Shown: positions 14,561 to 24,412 of the stretch, one piece after another
How positions within the stretch are numbered: the stretch's first letter is position 1
Layout of the letters: each line of letters opens with the position of its first letter
Source: Collinsella sp.
GTDB lineage: Bacteria; Actinomycetota; Coriobacteriia; Coriobacteriales; Coriobacteriaceae
DNA: 31,563 nt
Assembly (NCBI GenBank): GCA_018376905.1
Contig: JAHAAK010000029.1
Location: 1-31,563 of the forward strand
Direction: 5' to 3'
The notes under the pieces: model-generated
Seen by the model: the letters and a program-made list of their open reading frames with translations, nothing else
Database searches by the model: none
What the model was told of the DNA's origin: nothing
Program-made: the position numbers and the translations under genes

Positions 14561-15943
14561 ATGGCTGATACCGCATCTAAGCACATCGATATGACCACCG
14601 GCTCGCTGTGGCGCAATATTCCCCTGTTCGCCTTCCCCGTGGCCGCCACGAGCATCTTGGAGCAGCTGTCGAACCTCATCGCCACGGTCATTATCGGCAA
14701 CTTCTCGGGCGACCAGGGAACCCTCGCCATGGCGGCGGTCGGCTCCAATGTTCCGCTTACCAGCCTTATGCTCAACCTGTTTATTGGCATGTCGCTTGGC
14801 TCCAACGTGGTCATCGCCAACGCTATCGGCCGCGACGATCAGAACATGGTCAAACGCGCCGTCCATACCTCGATTTTAATGGCGCTCGTGGGCTTTATCG
14901 TCATCGCGCTGGGCGAGATCTTTGCCGAGCCCATGCTCGCCGCCCTCAACGTTCCCGCCGAAACCATGCCGCTCGCTTCGCTCTACCTGCGCGTCTTTTT
15001 GCTGAGCATGCCCTCGATCTTGCTCTACAACTTTGAGGCTGCGATCTTCCGCTCCGTCGGCATCACCCGCATGCCGCTGCAGGCGCTTGCCGTGTCCACC
15101 GTCCTCAACATTGGCCTGGACCTCATCTTTGTCCCCGCACTCCACTGGGGTGTCGCGGGCGTCGCCATCGCCACCGCCATCGCCTACACCGTCAGCGCCG
15201 CCACACTCTTTATCCGCCTGCTCAAGACCGACTCCGTCGTCCGCGTCACCCCACGCGACCTGGCTATCGACCCCGTCGCCCTCAAGCGCATCGTCAAGAT
15301 CGGCCTGCCAGCCGGCATCCAAAGCGCCGTCTTTGCCGTAGCCAACATCATCATCCAGTCCGCCATCAACAGCCTGGGCACCGAGGTCATGGCGGCATCG
15401 AGCGCCGCTATGAGCTTGGAGTACGTATGCTACAACCTGCTCAACAGCTTTAGCCAGGCGTGCACCACCTTTGTGGGACAAAACCACGGTGCCCGCCAGA
15501 TCGATCGCTGCACCAAAACGCTTAAGGTCTGCCTGGTCGAAGGCGGTATCGTCGCGCTCACCACGATCATCGTTATTGTCGGCCTGGGACGCGAGATCTT
15601 GTCGCTGTTCAACAGCGACCCCAACATCGTCTCGATCGGCTATATCCGCGTGTGTTCGATCTTCCCGGCGTACGCCTTTAGCATGTTCTACGAAAACATG
15701 TCAGGCTACCTGCGCGGCTTTGGTATCTCGCTCACGCCCGCCCTCATCACCATGATCTGCGTCTGCGGTATCCGCTTCTATTGGGTGTTCTGCGTGTTCC
15801 CGCGCTTCCGCACCTTTGCGAACATCATGATGGTCTACCCCATCAGCCTGGGCACCACGGCGTTCTTTATGGTCGTGGCGGTGCTACTCTGCCACCCGGC
15901 ACGCACCTATCGCGCCACCCAAGCCAAAGCGACAGCCCGCTAA
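14561..15943 (+). CDS. MATE-family efflux transporter
   Basis: This 460-aa integral membrane protein has about 12 hydrophobic segments. The N-terminal IPLFAFPVAATSILEQLSN and TLAMAAVGSNVPLTSLMLNL regions are typical of MATE (DinF/NorM/VmrA-like) exporters. The repeat of this pattern in the second half (IVKIGLPAGIQSAVFAVANI and MAASSAAMSLEYV) reflects the two-bundle architecture. It should use a Na+ or H+ gradient to expel organic cations, drugs or a natural metabolite; the substrate is unknown. ATG 14561 has only a weak purine-rich site (GAGAG). No regulator is adjacent except the convergent LysR gene. Confidence 0.9.
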   Translation: MADTASKHIDMTTGSLWRNIPLFAFPVAATSILEQLSNLIATVIIGNFSGDQGTLAMAAVGSNVPLTSLMLNLFIGMSLGSNVVIANAIGRDDQNMVKRAVHTSILMALVGFIVIALGEIFAEPMLAALNVPAETMPLASLYLRVFLLSMPSILLYNFEAAIFRSVGITRMPLQALAVSTVLNIGLDLIFVPALHWGVAGVAIATAIAYTVSAATLFIRLLKTDSVVRVTPRDLAIDPVALKRIVKIGLPAGIQSAVFAVANIIIQSAINSLGTEVMAASSAAMSLEYVCYNLLNSFSQACTTFVGQNHGARQIDRCTKTLKVCLVEGGIVALTTIIVIVGLGREILSLFNSDPNIVSIGYIRVCSIFPAYAFSMFYENMSGYLRGFGISLTPALITMICVCGIRFYWVFCVFPRFRTFANIMMVYPISLGTTAFFMVVAVLLCHPARTYRATQAKATAR

Positions 15944-15970
15944 ACACCGCACTCAACGCCACGCCAGTCA

Positions 15971-16837
15971 TTAATTGACAATATGCGAGCTCATATAGTC
16001 GATAAAGCGCCTTGTGGCGATAGGCATGGTGTCCCAGCTGCGCCAGGCCGCCACCACGTCGCGCGAGGGGGCATGCACGATGGGCCGCACACGAATATCG
16101 GCTCGCATGCCCTCCACAGTACGACGGTAGAGCATGCTCACGCCTAGGCCCTCCTCCACCATCGCCATGATGGTGTAGTCGTCGGTCACCTCGCTCGTCA
16201 CGTGCGGCGACAGCCCATGCGCCGCAAATGCATCGAGCACCAGGCTCTGTTCGCCCTCATCCAGCAGTACAAACGGCTCGGACGCCAGGTCGGCGAGTGT
16301 CACCTTTTCCTTTGCCGTCAGCGGATGCGCGGCCGGCAACAATGCCACCAACTCGTCGTGATAGACCACGCGCCTCTCGAGGCCAGCGGTAAACCCGCGT
16401 GCCGTAAAGCAAAAATCGACCACGCCATCGTGCACCCATTGGGCGTTGCGCGTGTAGTCGCCCTGCTTAAGGGTAAAGCGTACGCCCGGGTGCAGCGCCC
16501 CAAAGTCGCGGATCACACGCGGTAACACGGTTCGACTCACGTTGGTAAACGTCGCGATGCGAATATCGGTCGACGAAAGCCCCAGCAACTCCTGGCGCTT
16601 GCCCTCGAGCTCAGCCTCGGCAGTCACAATCTGGCGCAGATACGGCAGATATTGTTTACCGTCGCGCGTAAGCGAAACGCCCTGCTTACCGCGCTCGATA
16701 AGCGTGGTACCCAGCTCGCGCTCGAGTGCCTTGACGGCCTGGCTCACCGCACTTTGCGTATAGCCCAGCTCGTCCGCCGCGCCCTTAAGACTGCCGCGAT
16801 CGACCACCATACAAACAATCTGATACCGCGATGCCAT
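15971..16837 (-). CDS. LysR-family transcriptional regulator
   Basis: This 288-aa LysR-type regulator has an N-terminal winged HTH (GSLKGAADELGYTQSAVSQA, about 15-34, then VKALERELG) and a periplasmic-binding-protein-like effector domain from about residue 90 (IRIATFTNVSRTVLPRVI). It is divergent from the EamA transporter gene at 16996, the classic layout in which LysR controls its neighbour and itself. A 5-9-5 inverted repeat in the intergenic region is a candidate binding site. The effector is unknown. The start codon ATG 16837 is followed at once by the normal HTH, so no shorter start is needed. Confidence 0.9.
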   Translation of the reverse strand: MASRYQIVCMVVDRGSLKGAADELGYTQSAVSQAVKALERELGTTLIERGKQGVSLTRDGKQYLPYLRQIVTAEAELEGKRQELLGLSSTDIRIATFTNVSRTVLPRVIRDFGALHPGVRFTLKQGDYTRNAQWVHDGVVDFCFTARGFTAGLERRVVYHDELVALLPAAHPLTAKEKVTLADLASEPFVLLDEGEQSLVLDAFAAHGLSPHVTSEVTDDYTIMAMVEEGLGVSMLYRRTVEGMRADIRVRPIVHAPSRDVVAAWRSWDTMPIATRRFIDYMSSHIVN

Positions 16838-16862
16838 CGCACCTCCACATCAATGCAGCCGT

Positions 16863-16915
16863 AAAACGTTTTGCCAGGGCTTTTTCTGCCAACATTAGTA
16901 TTTCTTAATCATACT
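16863..16915. promoter_or_regulatory. Candidate LysR operator region in divergent intergenic DNA
   Basis: AGTAT (16897-16901) and ATACT (16911-16915) form a 5-9-5 dyad typical of LysR boxes. A second perfect palindrome, AAAACGTTTT, lies nearby (about 16863-16872). Both sit between the LysR start (16837) and the transporter start (16996). Confidence 0.4.
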
Positions 16916-16995
16916 GAAGATACATTCGCTTTACTACATCCACATCTGGGAGCAGAATCCTTTTTGCGAAACCGTTCTGTAACAAAAGGAGTCCC

Positions 16996-17898
16996 ATGGA
17001 TCGCAAAAAAGCAATCGCGCTCTCATTTTCCGTTCCCGTCGCATGGGGCTTTTCGTATCCCCTCATGAAGATCGGCATGGACAGCATGAACGCCACGAGC
17101 ATCGTCGCGCTACGCTGCATCATCGCCTTTGTGGTCTGCCTGCTGCTCTTCCACAAGCACGCGTTGCGCATCAACCGCGACCTTATGGTCCGTGCCGCCA
17201 TCATCGGCGCCATTATGGCAACCGAGCTCACCTGCATGTGCCTGGGCTCCAGCCTCACCTCCGCCTCCACCGCCGGCTTTTTGCAGAGCCTGACGGTCGT
17301 GATCGTGCCGTTTGCCAACGCCGCCCTGCTGCGTCGCGCCCCCGAGCGCAAAGTGCTCGTCGGCACCGCCATCGTCACCTGCGGTATGTTGCTGCTCTCG
17401 GGCGCAGACTTTACCAGCCTGAATCCCGGCGCGATCATCATGCTGCTCTCGGCCTTTATCTATGCCAGCCACATTATCGTGGCCAAGCGCTTTGTCGAAG
17501 AAGTCGATCCGCTTGCTCTGGGCGTTTGGCAGCTGGGCTTCGGCGGCTTGTTCTCGGGCATCGCCGCATGCGTCTTTGGCGGTTTCACACTTCCCAGTAC
17601 GCCCAGCGAGATCGTGGTCGTCGTCGCGCTCGCACTCATCTGCTCTGCCTACGGCTTTATCACCCAGACGCTCGTGCAGCCCCACGTACCCGCCGAGACC
17701 ACCGGCTTCGCCTTCTCGCTTGAGCCGGTCTGCTCCGCTGTCTTTTCGTTCTTCTTGGTTGGCGAGGTCCTGAGCCCCATCGCCTTCTTTGGCGCCGCCC
17801 TCATCCTAACCGGCGTCATGGTGGCAACCGTCGAGCTTCCGCGCCTCCGCGCACATGAACAGGCTCGCATGGCAGGAGCGCCCGAGCACGTCTCGTAG
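16996..17898 (+). CDS. EamA/DMT-family metabolite transporter
   Basis: This 300-aa protein has about ten transmembrane helices arranged as two EamA halves. Early signatures are SVPVAWGFSYPLMKIGMD and VALRCIIAFVVCLLLF; the second half includes GAIIMLLSAFIYASHIIVAKR. Members of the drug/metabolite superfamily export amino acids or other small molecules; the substrate is not predictable. ATG 16996 follows AAAGGAG at 16984-16990. It is divergent from the LysR gene, which probably controls it. The C-terminal tail (RLRAHEQARMAGAPEHVS) is cytoplasmic. Two short hairpins (17925-17947 and 17952-17970) follow before ung. Confidence 0.9.
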   Translation: MDRKKAIALSFSVPVAWGFSYPLMKIGMDSMNATSIVALRCIIAFVVCLLLFHKHALRINRDLMVRAAIIGAIMATELTCMCLGSSLTSASTAGFLQSLTVVIVPFANAALLRRAPERKVLVGTAIVTCGMLLLSGADFTSLNPGAIIMLLSAFIYASHIIVAKRFVEEVDPLALGVWQLGFGGLFSGIAACVFGGFTLPSTPSEIVVVVALALICSAYGFITQTLVQPHVPAETTGFAFSLEPVCSAVFSFFLVGEVLSPIAFFGAALILTGVMVATVELPRLRAHEQARMAGAPEHVS

Positions 17899-17924
17899 AC
17901 CCCGCTCTTCATACAGCCGTGGCA

Positions 17925-17970
17925 TAAAGGCAACCGGTGCGCCTTTACAATAGATGCCAACAGAGCATCT
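17925..17970. repeat. Two small hairpins upstream of ung
   Basis: TAAAGGC (17925-17931) pairs with GCCTTTA (17941-17947), and AGATGC (17952-17957) pairs with GCATCT (17965-17970). They may end the EamA transcript or shape the ung leader. Confidence 0.35.
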
Positions 17971-17986
17971 GCCATAAAGGAGCCCC

Positions 17987-18712
17987 ATGGACACCGCGAC
18001 CCGCGACCGCAACATAGCAACTTGGTTGGGCGATGCGCCGCAGCCGGTACGTGACACTACGAACCAGCTGCTCGAGCGCATCGCCCTCTTGCGTGCCGAA
18101 CAGACCATCTACCCGGCACAAGACGACATCCTCAATGCCCTCGCCTACACGCCGGCCGACCAGGTCAAGGTTGTCATCTTAGGTCAAGACCCCTATCACG
18201 GACCCAACCAGGCCATGGGGCTGTCGTTCTCGGTCCCCGCAACGCAAACCAAGTTGCCGCCGAGCCTGCGCAACATCTATAAGGAACTCAAAGCCGATCT
18301 GGGTTGCCCCATCCCCGCCACGGGAGACTTGACACCATGGGCACAGCAGGGCGTCCTGCTCCTCAACACTACGCTCACCGTGCGCGAGCATGCCGCCAAC
18401 TCGCACGCCAAACTGGGCTGGAGCACGCTCACCGACTACGTTATCAAACGCTGCTGCCAGCTGCCCCAGTCGGTCGTCTTTTTGGCATGGGGTCGCTTTG
18501 CCCAGCAGATGGTTGAAGGCAAGCTCGCCGCAACCGGCGCGGGCAAGGCAACCGGCAAGTTCTGCCTGGCCTCTACGCACCCCTCGCCGCTTTCGGCCAA
18601 CCGTGCCACAGCAGAACTCCCCGCCTTTATGGGGTCGCGTCCCTTCTCGGCAGCCAATCAGCTACTCGAACAGCACGGCTCGACCCCCGTCAACTGGACT
18701 TGCCTCGGCTAA
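17987..18712 (+). CDS. ung: Uracil-DNA glycosylase, family 1
   Basis: This 241-aa enzyme removes uracil from DNA to start base-excision repair. Visible marks are the water-activating motif GQDPYHGPNQAMGLSFSV (Asp68 catalytic), the PPSLRNIYKEL segment, the Asn-containing GVLLLNTTLTVR strand that recognises uracil, and ASTHPSPLSA, which carries the catalytic His and the minor-groove loop. Length is normal for Ung (about 225-230) with a slightly longer N-terminus. ATG 17987 follows AAAGGAG. The gene is followed by a bidirectional terminator shared with the convergent SDR gene. Confidence 0.96.
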   Translation: MDTATRDRNIATWLGDAPQPVRDTTNQLLERIALLRAEQTIYPAQDDILNALAYTPADQVKVVILGQDPYHGPNQAMGLSFSVPATQTKLPPSLRNIYKELKADLGCPIPATGDLTPWAQQGVLLLNTTLTVREHAANSHAKLGWSTLTDYVIKRCCQLPQSVVFLAWGRFAQQMVEGKLAATGAGKATGKFCLASTHPSPLSANRATAELPAFMGSRPFSAANQLLEQHGSTPVNWTCLG

Positions 18713-18727
18713 AAGTCGATACATCAA

Positions 18728-18761
18728 AAATGCGCCCGACGGCTTTCCATCGGGCGCATTT
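18728..18761. terminator. Bidirectional terminator between ung and the SDR gene
   Basis: Arms AAATGCGCCCGA (18728-18739) and TCGGGCGCATTT (18750-18761) are perfect, with A-runs on the left and T-runs on the right. It stops transcripts from both convergent genes. Confidence 0.85.
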
Positions 18762-18762
18762 C

Positions 18763-19443
18763 CTATTCGGGCCAAATAAATTGTGTGCGGCCGGCCTCGC
18801 CGCCATCGATTAGCAGACTCTGCCCGGTCATAAACCGGTTGGTCACGCCCACAAAGTAGATCCACTCGGCGATCTCTTGGGCGGTGGCCCAGCGCTTAAG
18901 CGGCGTGAGCTCCATAATCTGGTTCCACAGGTGTTCGTCTTCCATCACGCAACGGTTGAGCGGCGTGATAACGCCGCCCGGGTCCACACTGTTGGCAATG
19001 GCCTGCGGTGCCAGGCGGTTTGCAAGGTTCTTGGTGTAGGCGATAACGCCGCCCTTGCTGGCAGCATAGGCAGGAAACTCCGATCCCGTATGCCCGCTCG
19101 CCGACCCCACATTGACCACGGATTTGATAGCCGGCGCCGGCTTGGCGGCAAGCCCCTCCCCCGCAAAGGCGTAGCGCTCGGTCACGTTGATGGTGCCATA
19201 CAGGTTGGCGGCGATGTCGTCAGCCGAATCCTGCGTACCGGCAACGTTCACGATCACCTGGGGTTCAAGATCGTCTGGAAACGCGTCCGGCTCGCGAACA
19301 TCAACGATCAGATGGCGGTAGCGCTCGTGTTCGATCACCGCCGGCAGCAGATCAAAGCCCACGACCTCGTGGCCCTCGTCCAAAAAGCGCTGCACGCATG
19401 CGGCTCCGATACCGCCCGAAGCGCCCGTGATCAAAACCCGCAT
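18763..19443 (-). CDS. Short-chain dehydrogenase/reductase
   Basis: This 226-aa classical SDR has the cofactor motif TGASGGIG (6-13), acidic Asp31 and a DVRE motif (48-51) suggesting NAD preference, VNVAGT in place of NNAG (65-70), and the catalytic residues Ser114, Tyr126 and Lys130 (YAASK). A C-terminal loop, LIDGGEAGRTQF, is present. It oxidises or reduces an alcohol/ketone of unknown identity. It resembles coniferyl-alcohol-dehydrogenase-like SDRs in its short N-terminus, but I would not assign a substrate. ATG 19443 follows AAGGAG. It lies 9 bases downstream of the VUT transporter gene, so the two are probably cotranscribed. Confidence 0.88.
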   Translation of the reverse strand: MRVLITGASGGIGAACVQRFLDEGHEVVGFDLLPAVIEHERYRHLIVDVREPDAFPDDLEPQVIVNVAGTQDSADDIAANLYGTINVTERYAFAGEGLAAKPAPAIKSVVNVGSASGHTGSEFPAYAASKGGVIAYTKNLANRLAPQAIANSVDPGGVITPLNRCVMEDEHLWNQIMELTPLKRWATAQEIAEWIYFVGVTNRFMTGQSLLIDGGEAGRTQFIWPE

Positions 19444-19452
19444 ACTTGCTCC

Positions 19453-20175
19453 TTAGGCGGTTGCGTGGCGCTCGAGGTACTCGGAGCCCACATTCTCGCG
19501 CTCCCAGCCGCGCACGACCTTGTAGCCCACGGGGCTCAGGAAAACCTCGCACAGCAGCTCGGCAACAGCACCGGTCAGCGAGCACATAAGGACCTGCACC
19601 CAGGTCCAACCAAAGAACGTGTGGCTCACCACAATGGCAAAGACCAAGTTGTCGATAAACTGGCCAATGCCCGTGGACACATAGGAGCGAAAGGCAAAGC
19701 TCGCAAAATTATTCTTTTTGAGCATGCGGCCGAGCGACTGGTTGAGCGTGGAGTTAACCACGGCAGAAACGAGCATTGCCAGCGAAGAGCCCAGCACCAC
19801 GTACCAGGTGCCGCCGATGGTGGCGTTAAGGGCAGTGTTGACCTCGATCATGCCCGTGTCGTAGTAGGCGCCCCACATGCCGGACGTGAGCGAGCATGCC
19901 CAAAAGCACAGACTCACGGCCAGGTTGACCAGCAGCGCGAGGATAGAGATTTTGATGGATGCCTTGGCGCCAAAGCGCTTGCAGATCATGTCCTGGCACA
20001 AAAACGAAACCCAGCTCACCACAAAGCCACAGTCGAGCGCCAGATACGGCAGGCTGATGAGCTCTTTGTTGGCCAGCAGGTTCATCATGATGACGCTCAC
20101 GAAAAACAGCGAAACCGTTGCCGCGGGAATGCTCCGCAACAGGACCTTGTAGTCCTCCATGACCTTCTTGATCAT
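19453..20175 (-). CDS. VUT-family transporter (queuosine-precursor transporter type)
   Basis: This 240-aa protein has about six to seven transmembrane helices. It resembles the VUT/YhhQ family, which imports queuosine precursors such as preQ0, preQ1 or queuine: the N-terminus VSVIMMNLLANKELISLPYL, the FGAKASIKISILALLVNLAV segment and the TGIGQFIDNLVFAIVV motif fit. ATG 20175 is preceded by AAAGGAG at 7 bases; an internal ATG at 20160 is less likely. No preQ1 riboswitch consensus was recognised in the leader, which contains a GAGCAG/CTGCTC hairpin. The neighbouring SDR is unrelated to queuosine as far as I can see. Confidence 0.82.
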   Translation of the reverse strand: MIKKVMEDYKVLLRSIPAATVSLFFVSVIMMNLLANKELISLPYLALDCGFVVSWVSFLCQDMICKRFGAKASIKISILALLVNLAVSLCFWACSLTSGMWGAYYDTGMIEVNTALNATIGGTWYVVLGSSLAMLVSAVVNSTLNQSLGRMLKKNNFASFAFRSYVSTGIGQFIDNLVFAIVVSHTFFGWTWVQVLMCSLTGAVAELLCEVFLSPVGYKVVRGWERENVGSEYLERHATA

Positions 20176-20260
20176 TATGTACTCCTTTGGTTTTAGGTTT
20201 AACGAGCAGGATATCGGACCCGAACTGCTCGGACGCCCCGGTCTTGAGACGACGGTGGGT

Positions 20261-20289
20261 ATAATAGCCGCTCACACGGCATAAGGCAA
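20261..20289 (-). promoter_or_regulatory. Sigma-70-type promoter of the VUT-SDR operon
   Basis: On the minus strand, TTGCCT (20289-20284), a 17-base spacer and TATTAT (20266-20261) lie about 90 bases upstream of the VUT start. This is a good match to a vegetative promoter. Confidence 0.55.
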
Positions 20290-20295
20290 GCAAAC

Positions 20296-20325
20296 GGCGC
20301 GGCAGCCCCGCAGGGCCACCGCGCC
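20296..20325 (-). terminator. Stem-loop after prfC
   Basis: GGCGCGG (20296-20302) pairs with CCGCGCC (20319-20325), and inner GCCC/GGGC extend the stem. It lies 7 bases after the prfC stop and just before the next promoter. The T-run on the minus strand is weak. Confidence 0.6.
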
Positions 20326-20331
20326 GATGCG

Positions 20332-21945
<1,614 letters not shown>

Positions 21946-22083
21946 GCGGATCCTTTCTTGCATTGAGTGCATTACGTCGTTGTAACCGCACTATTGTAGC
22001 CGCGAAATCTCGCTCTAGGGCGCCTATCAGGACAAATTCATCAGTTGGGGTCTGGGTAGCCGGCTTAATCCGAATTTGTCTCT

Positions 22084-22133
22084 TGCGTAACTGTGCATAG
22101 TGTATATATACTGTGCTTACCGGTTATATACAC
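22084..22133 (+). promoter_or_regulatory. Promoter and inverted-repeat operator of the GntR-ABC operon
   Basis: TTGCGT (22084-22089), a 17-base spacer and TATACT (22107-22112) form a promoter. GTGTATATA (22100-22108) and TATATACAC (22125-22133) are perfect inverted arms, the left one overlapping the -10. GTGTATATA resembles half-sites reported for YtrA-type GntR repressors, so autorepression by the gene at 22161 is likely. Confidence 0.6.
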
Positions 22134-22160
22134 GTGTAGCCCAACAGCTAAGGAGCCGCT

Positions 22161-22541
22161 GTGGACATTATCCTATCCAATTCGAGCGACAAACCTATCT
22201 ACGAGCAGATATCCTCGCAGGTCAAAGCTCAAATCCTTTCGGGCACGCTCGCCGCGGGAGCCAAACTCCCCAGCATCCGTGCACTCGCGAGCGATCTTGG
22301 TGTGAGCGCCATCACCACCAAGCGCGCCTATGCCGACCTGGAGCAGCTTGGGTTTATCTGCACCGTGCAGGGCAAGGGCTGCTTTGTCGCCGAGGGCAAC
22401 CAAGAACTCTTGCGCGAAAACCAGCTCTGCCATATCGAAGAGCTGCTTGCGAAAGCGGCAAGCCAAGCCGAAGTCTTGGGCGTCACGCGCGACAAGCTGC
22501 ACGAAATGCTCGACCTGGTAGCCCCCGAAACCATGCAGTAG
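22161..22541 (+). CDS. GntR-family regulator, YtrA subfamily
   Basis: This 126-aa protein has the GntR winged helix (PIYEQISSQVKAQILSGTL, then KLPSIRALASDLGVSAITT and AYADLEQLGF) at residues 12-66 and only a short helical C-terminal dimerisation tail (about 50 residues), the YtrA layout. YtrA-type repressors control ABC export operons encoded with them. The GTG start follows TAAGGAG at 22149-22155. The ABC ATPase gene begins 23 bases after its stop, and an inverted repeat overlaps its promoter. The ligand is unknown; cell-envelope stress or antimicrobial peptides are typical inducers for the family. Confidence 0.92.
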   Translation: MDIILSNSSDKPIYEQISSQVKAQILSGTLAAGAKLPSIRALASDLGVSAITTKRAYADLEQLGFICTVQGKGCFVAEGNQELLRENQLCHIEELLAKAASQAEVLGVTRDKLHEMLDLVAPETMQ

Positions 22542-22564
22542 CCATCTGCAAGAAAGGCTATACC

Positions 22565-23446
22565 ATGCAAAACTTGCTAGAACTCAAAGGCATCTCACGC
22601 CGTGTGAGCGACCGTTTTTCGCTGCGTGATGTCACGCTCGCTGTGGAGCCCGGCCAGATTGTCGGCTTTGTGGGTGCCAACGGTGCCGGCAAAACAACGA
22701 CGATTCGAGCCGCGCTTGGGCTTATCAAACTCGATGCCGGCGAGGTGCACCTGTTTGGCCAGCGCTGTGGCGCCGACGCGCCCGATGAGTCGCAACGCCA
22801 TCTACGCTCCCGCGTCGGTCTTGTCCTGGACACGTGCCCCTTCCCCTCCACGCTCAAGGTGGGCCAGATCGAGTCGCTCGTAGGCCCGGCGTACCCCACG
22901 TGGGACCGCGAAACGTTCGCCGGATTCATCAACCGATTTGGCCTCGATCCCAAGACAAAGGTCAAGGACCTTTCCCGCGGCATGGGCATGAAGCTGCAGC
23001 TTGCCTGCGCACTCAGCCACAAGGCCAGGCTGCTCGTTTTGGATGAAGCCACCGCGGGCCTCGACCCCATGGCACGCGAGGAGCTGCTCGATGAGCTGCT
23101 TACCTTTGTCGCCGACGGCCAGCACAGCGTGCTGCTCTCGAGCCACATTACGTCCGACCTCGATCGCGCTGCCGACCGCGTCATCTGCATCGATAACGGC
23201 TCGATTATTTTTGACCTGCCGCGCGAGGACATTACCGACCGCGCCGGCATCGCCCACTGCACCCAAGCACAGGCCGCCGAGCTTATGGCTTGCGTCGAAG
23301 GCGCCCGTGCCGTCCACCACGCCTATAGCGTGGACGTGCTCGTGCCCAACCGTTGCGAAACGCTCGAGGCCTTCCCCGAGATTCCCTGCGATCGGGCAAC
23401 CATTGATCACTACCTGCGCCTCACGCTGAAAGGGGCTTCGAAATGA
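22565..23446 (+). CDS. ABC transporter ATP-binding protein
   Basis: This 293-aa ATPase has Walker A GANGAGKTT (37-45), signature DLSRGMGMKLQLACAL, Walker B RLLVLDEATAGLD and a switch His in SSHITSDLDRAADR. The LSRGM form of the signature is common in exporters paired with ABC-2 permeases. The C-terminal ~70 residues are a regulatory extension. ATG 22565 has AAAGGC upstream; a long upstream frame overlaps the GntR gene and is not coding. The stop overlaps the permease start by four bases (ATGA), indicating translational coupling. With the GntR gene it resembles the PmtR-PmtA-PmtB and YtrABC operons. Confidence 0.95.
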   Translation: MQNLLELKGISRRVSDRFSLRDVTLAVEPGQIVGFVGANGAGKTTTIRAALGLIKLDAGEVHLFGQRCGADAPDESQRHLRSRVGLVLDTCPFPSTLKVGQIESLVGPAYPTWDRETFAGFINRFGLDPKTKVKDLSRGMGMKLQLACALSHKARLLVLDEATAGLDPMAREELLDELLTFVADGQHSVLLSSHITSDLDRAADRVICIDNGSIIFDLPREDITDRAGIAHCTQAQAAELMACVEGARAVHHAYSVDVLVPNRCETLEAFPEIPCDRATIDHYLRLTLKGASK

Positions 23447-24141
23447 AACGCGCCTTTATGTCCGAGCTCGCCATCGCTCGCTCGCTTATTCCGAGCATTG
23501 CAGGCGTCGGCCTGTTCATCTTCGTCGTGCTGACGCTCGCCAACGCGTCGGATGGCGATTCCGGTATGAGCGCCGGCGCCTGCGCCGTCAGTGCCATGTC
23601 ACCCATCATATTCATGAACTCACTGGCCGGTTTCGACAATCAAAACGGTTGGGAGCGCTATCGCGCAACGCTGCCTCTTTCTCGTAAAGACATCATCTGC
23701 GCACGCTACCTGAGCATCATTGTCTTTTCGGCTGTCATGGCGTGCGCCGCCGCGCTTCTGAGCGTCGTCTCCTTCCCGCTCTTCAACAGCGCGGGTATTC
23801 CGTTGACGGGACAGATCGTCTTTGAGATTGCAATAGCCTCGGCAGCATCGATGCTCATCTCCCTCATGATGGTGTTTTTAGCACAGCCGCTGTTCTTTCG
23901 ATTTGGACACATGGAGGCGCTGCGCCTATCCGTTGGCCTGTTTGCCCTGCTCGGGTGCCTTGCCATGGCCACGCTGAGCTCCTCCAACCCCATTAGCAAC
24001 TGGCTCATGTCCATTGCCGGAGCGAATCCCGATCCCGCCGTCCTTGGCTGCCTGTGTGCAGGCATCGCCGCACTTACCCTCGCGCTATGTGCAATCAGCT
24101 GCGCAGTCAGCACCAAGGTCTATCGGGCACGCGACCTGTAA
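23443..24141 (+). CDS. ABC-2-type transporter permease
   Basis: This 232-aa membrane protein has about six transmembrane helices (near residues 15-33, 45-63, 93-112, 124-148, 160-176 and 204-226). The segment GFDNQNGWERYRATLPLSRKDIICARYLS is typical of ABC-2 permeases of the PmtB/YtrC-like group. It should pair with the ATPase of the preceding gene to export or clear a peptide or lipid-like compound from the membrane. It starts at ATG 23443, overlapping the ATPase stop by four bases. No terminator was recognised in the 271 bases after it. Confidence 0.88.
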   Translation: MKRAFMSELAIARSLIPSIAGVGLFIFVVLTLANASDGDSGMSAGACAVSAMSPIIFMNSLAGFDNQNGWERYRATLPLSRKDIICARYLSIIVFSAVMACAAALLSVVSFPLFNSAGIPLTGQIVFEIAIASAASMLISLMMVFLAQPLFFRFGHMEALRLSVGLFALLGCLAMATLSSSNPISNWLMSIAGANPDPAVLGCLCAGIAALTLALCAISCAVSTKVYRARDL

Positions 24142-24378
24142 TCGACAGCCAAAGGGCTTGGGCTGCACGCCACCTCATTTACTAGATAAGACGAAGCAAC
24201 AACAACGCCGCCGCCCTTCGAAGCATGCCGTTTAGATCTTGGAAACCAAAGAGAAGTCGACAGCATATCGACAATTCGAGCCTTCACCAAATGGCTCCCC
24301 GGAACATAACCCCCGTCTCGCCGCGGCCATATCAAACCTTCATGGTGGGGCGGTATCCTCATGTCCATAAAACTCGCA

Positions 24379-24402
24379 GGATAAACCCATTATCCAAGGA
24401 GG
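24379..24402 (+). promoter_or_regulatory. Small hairpin directly before a ribosome binding site
   Basis: GGATAA (24379-24384) pairs with TTATCC (24390-24395), and AAGGAGG follows at once (24396-24402). It may set translation of the EamA gene at 24413. The rest of 24142-24378 shows no supported gene or known riboswitch. Confidence 0.35.
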
Positions 24403-24412
24403 CACCGCACCC

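Noticed and set aside
18763..19443. Bile-acid hydroxysteroid dehydrogenase
   Set aside because: Collinsella carries such enzymes, but this 226-aa SDR lacks features that point to a steroid substrate and is shorter than the known 7-beta enzyme.
18877..20196. 439-aa open frame on the + strand
   Set aside because: Antisense to both the SDR and VUT genes; no start signal and shadow-type composition.
20176..20260. preQ1 riboswitch before the VUT transporter
   Set aside because: The context would fit, but no preQ1-I consensus stem and A-rich tail could be matched; only a generic GAGCAG/CTGCTC hairpin is seen.
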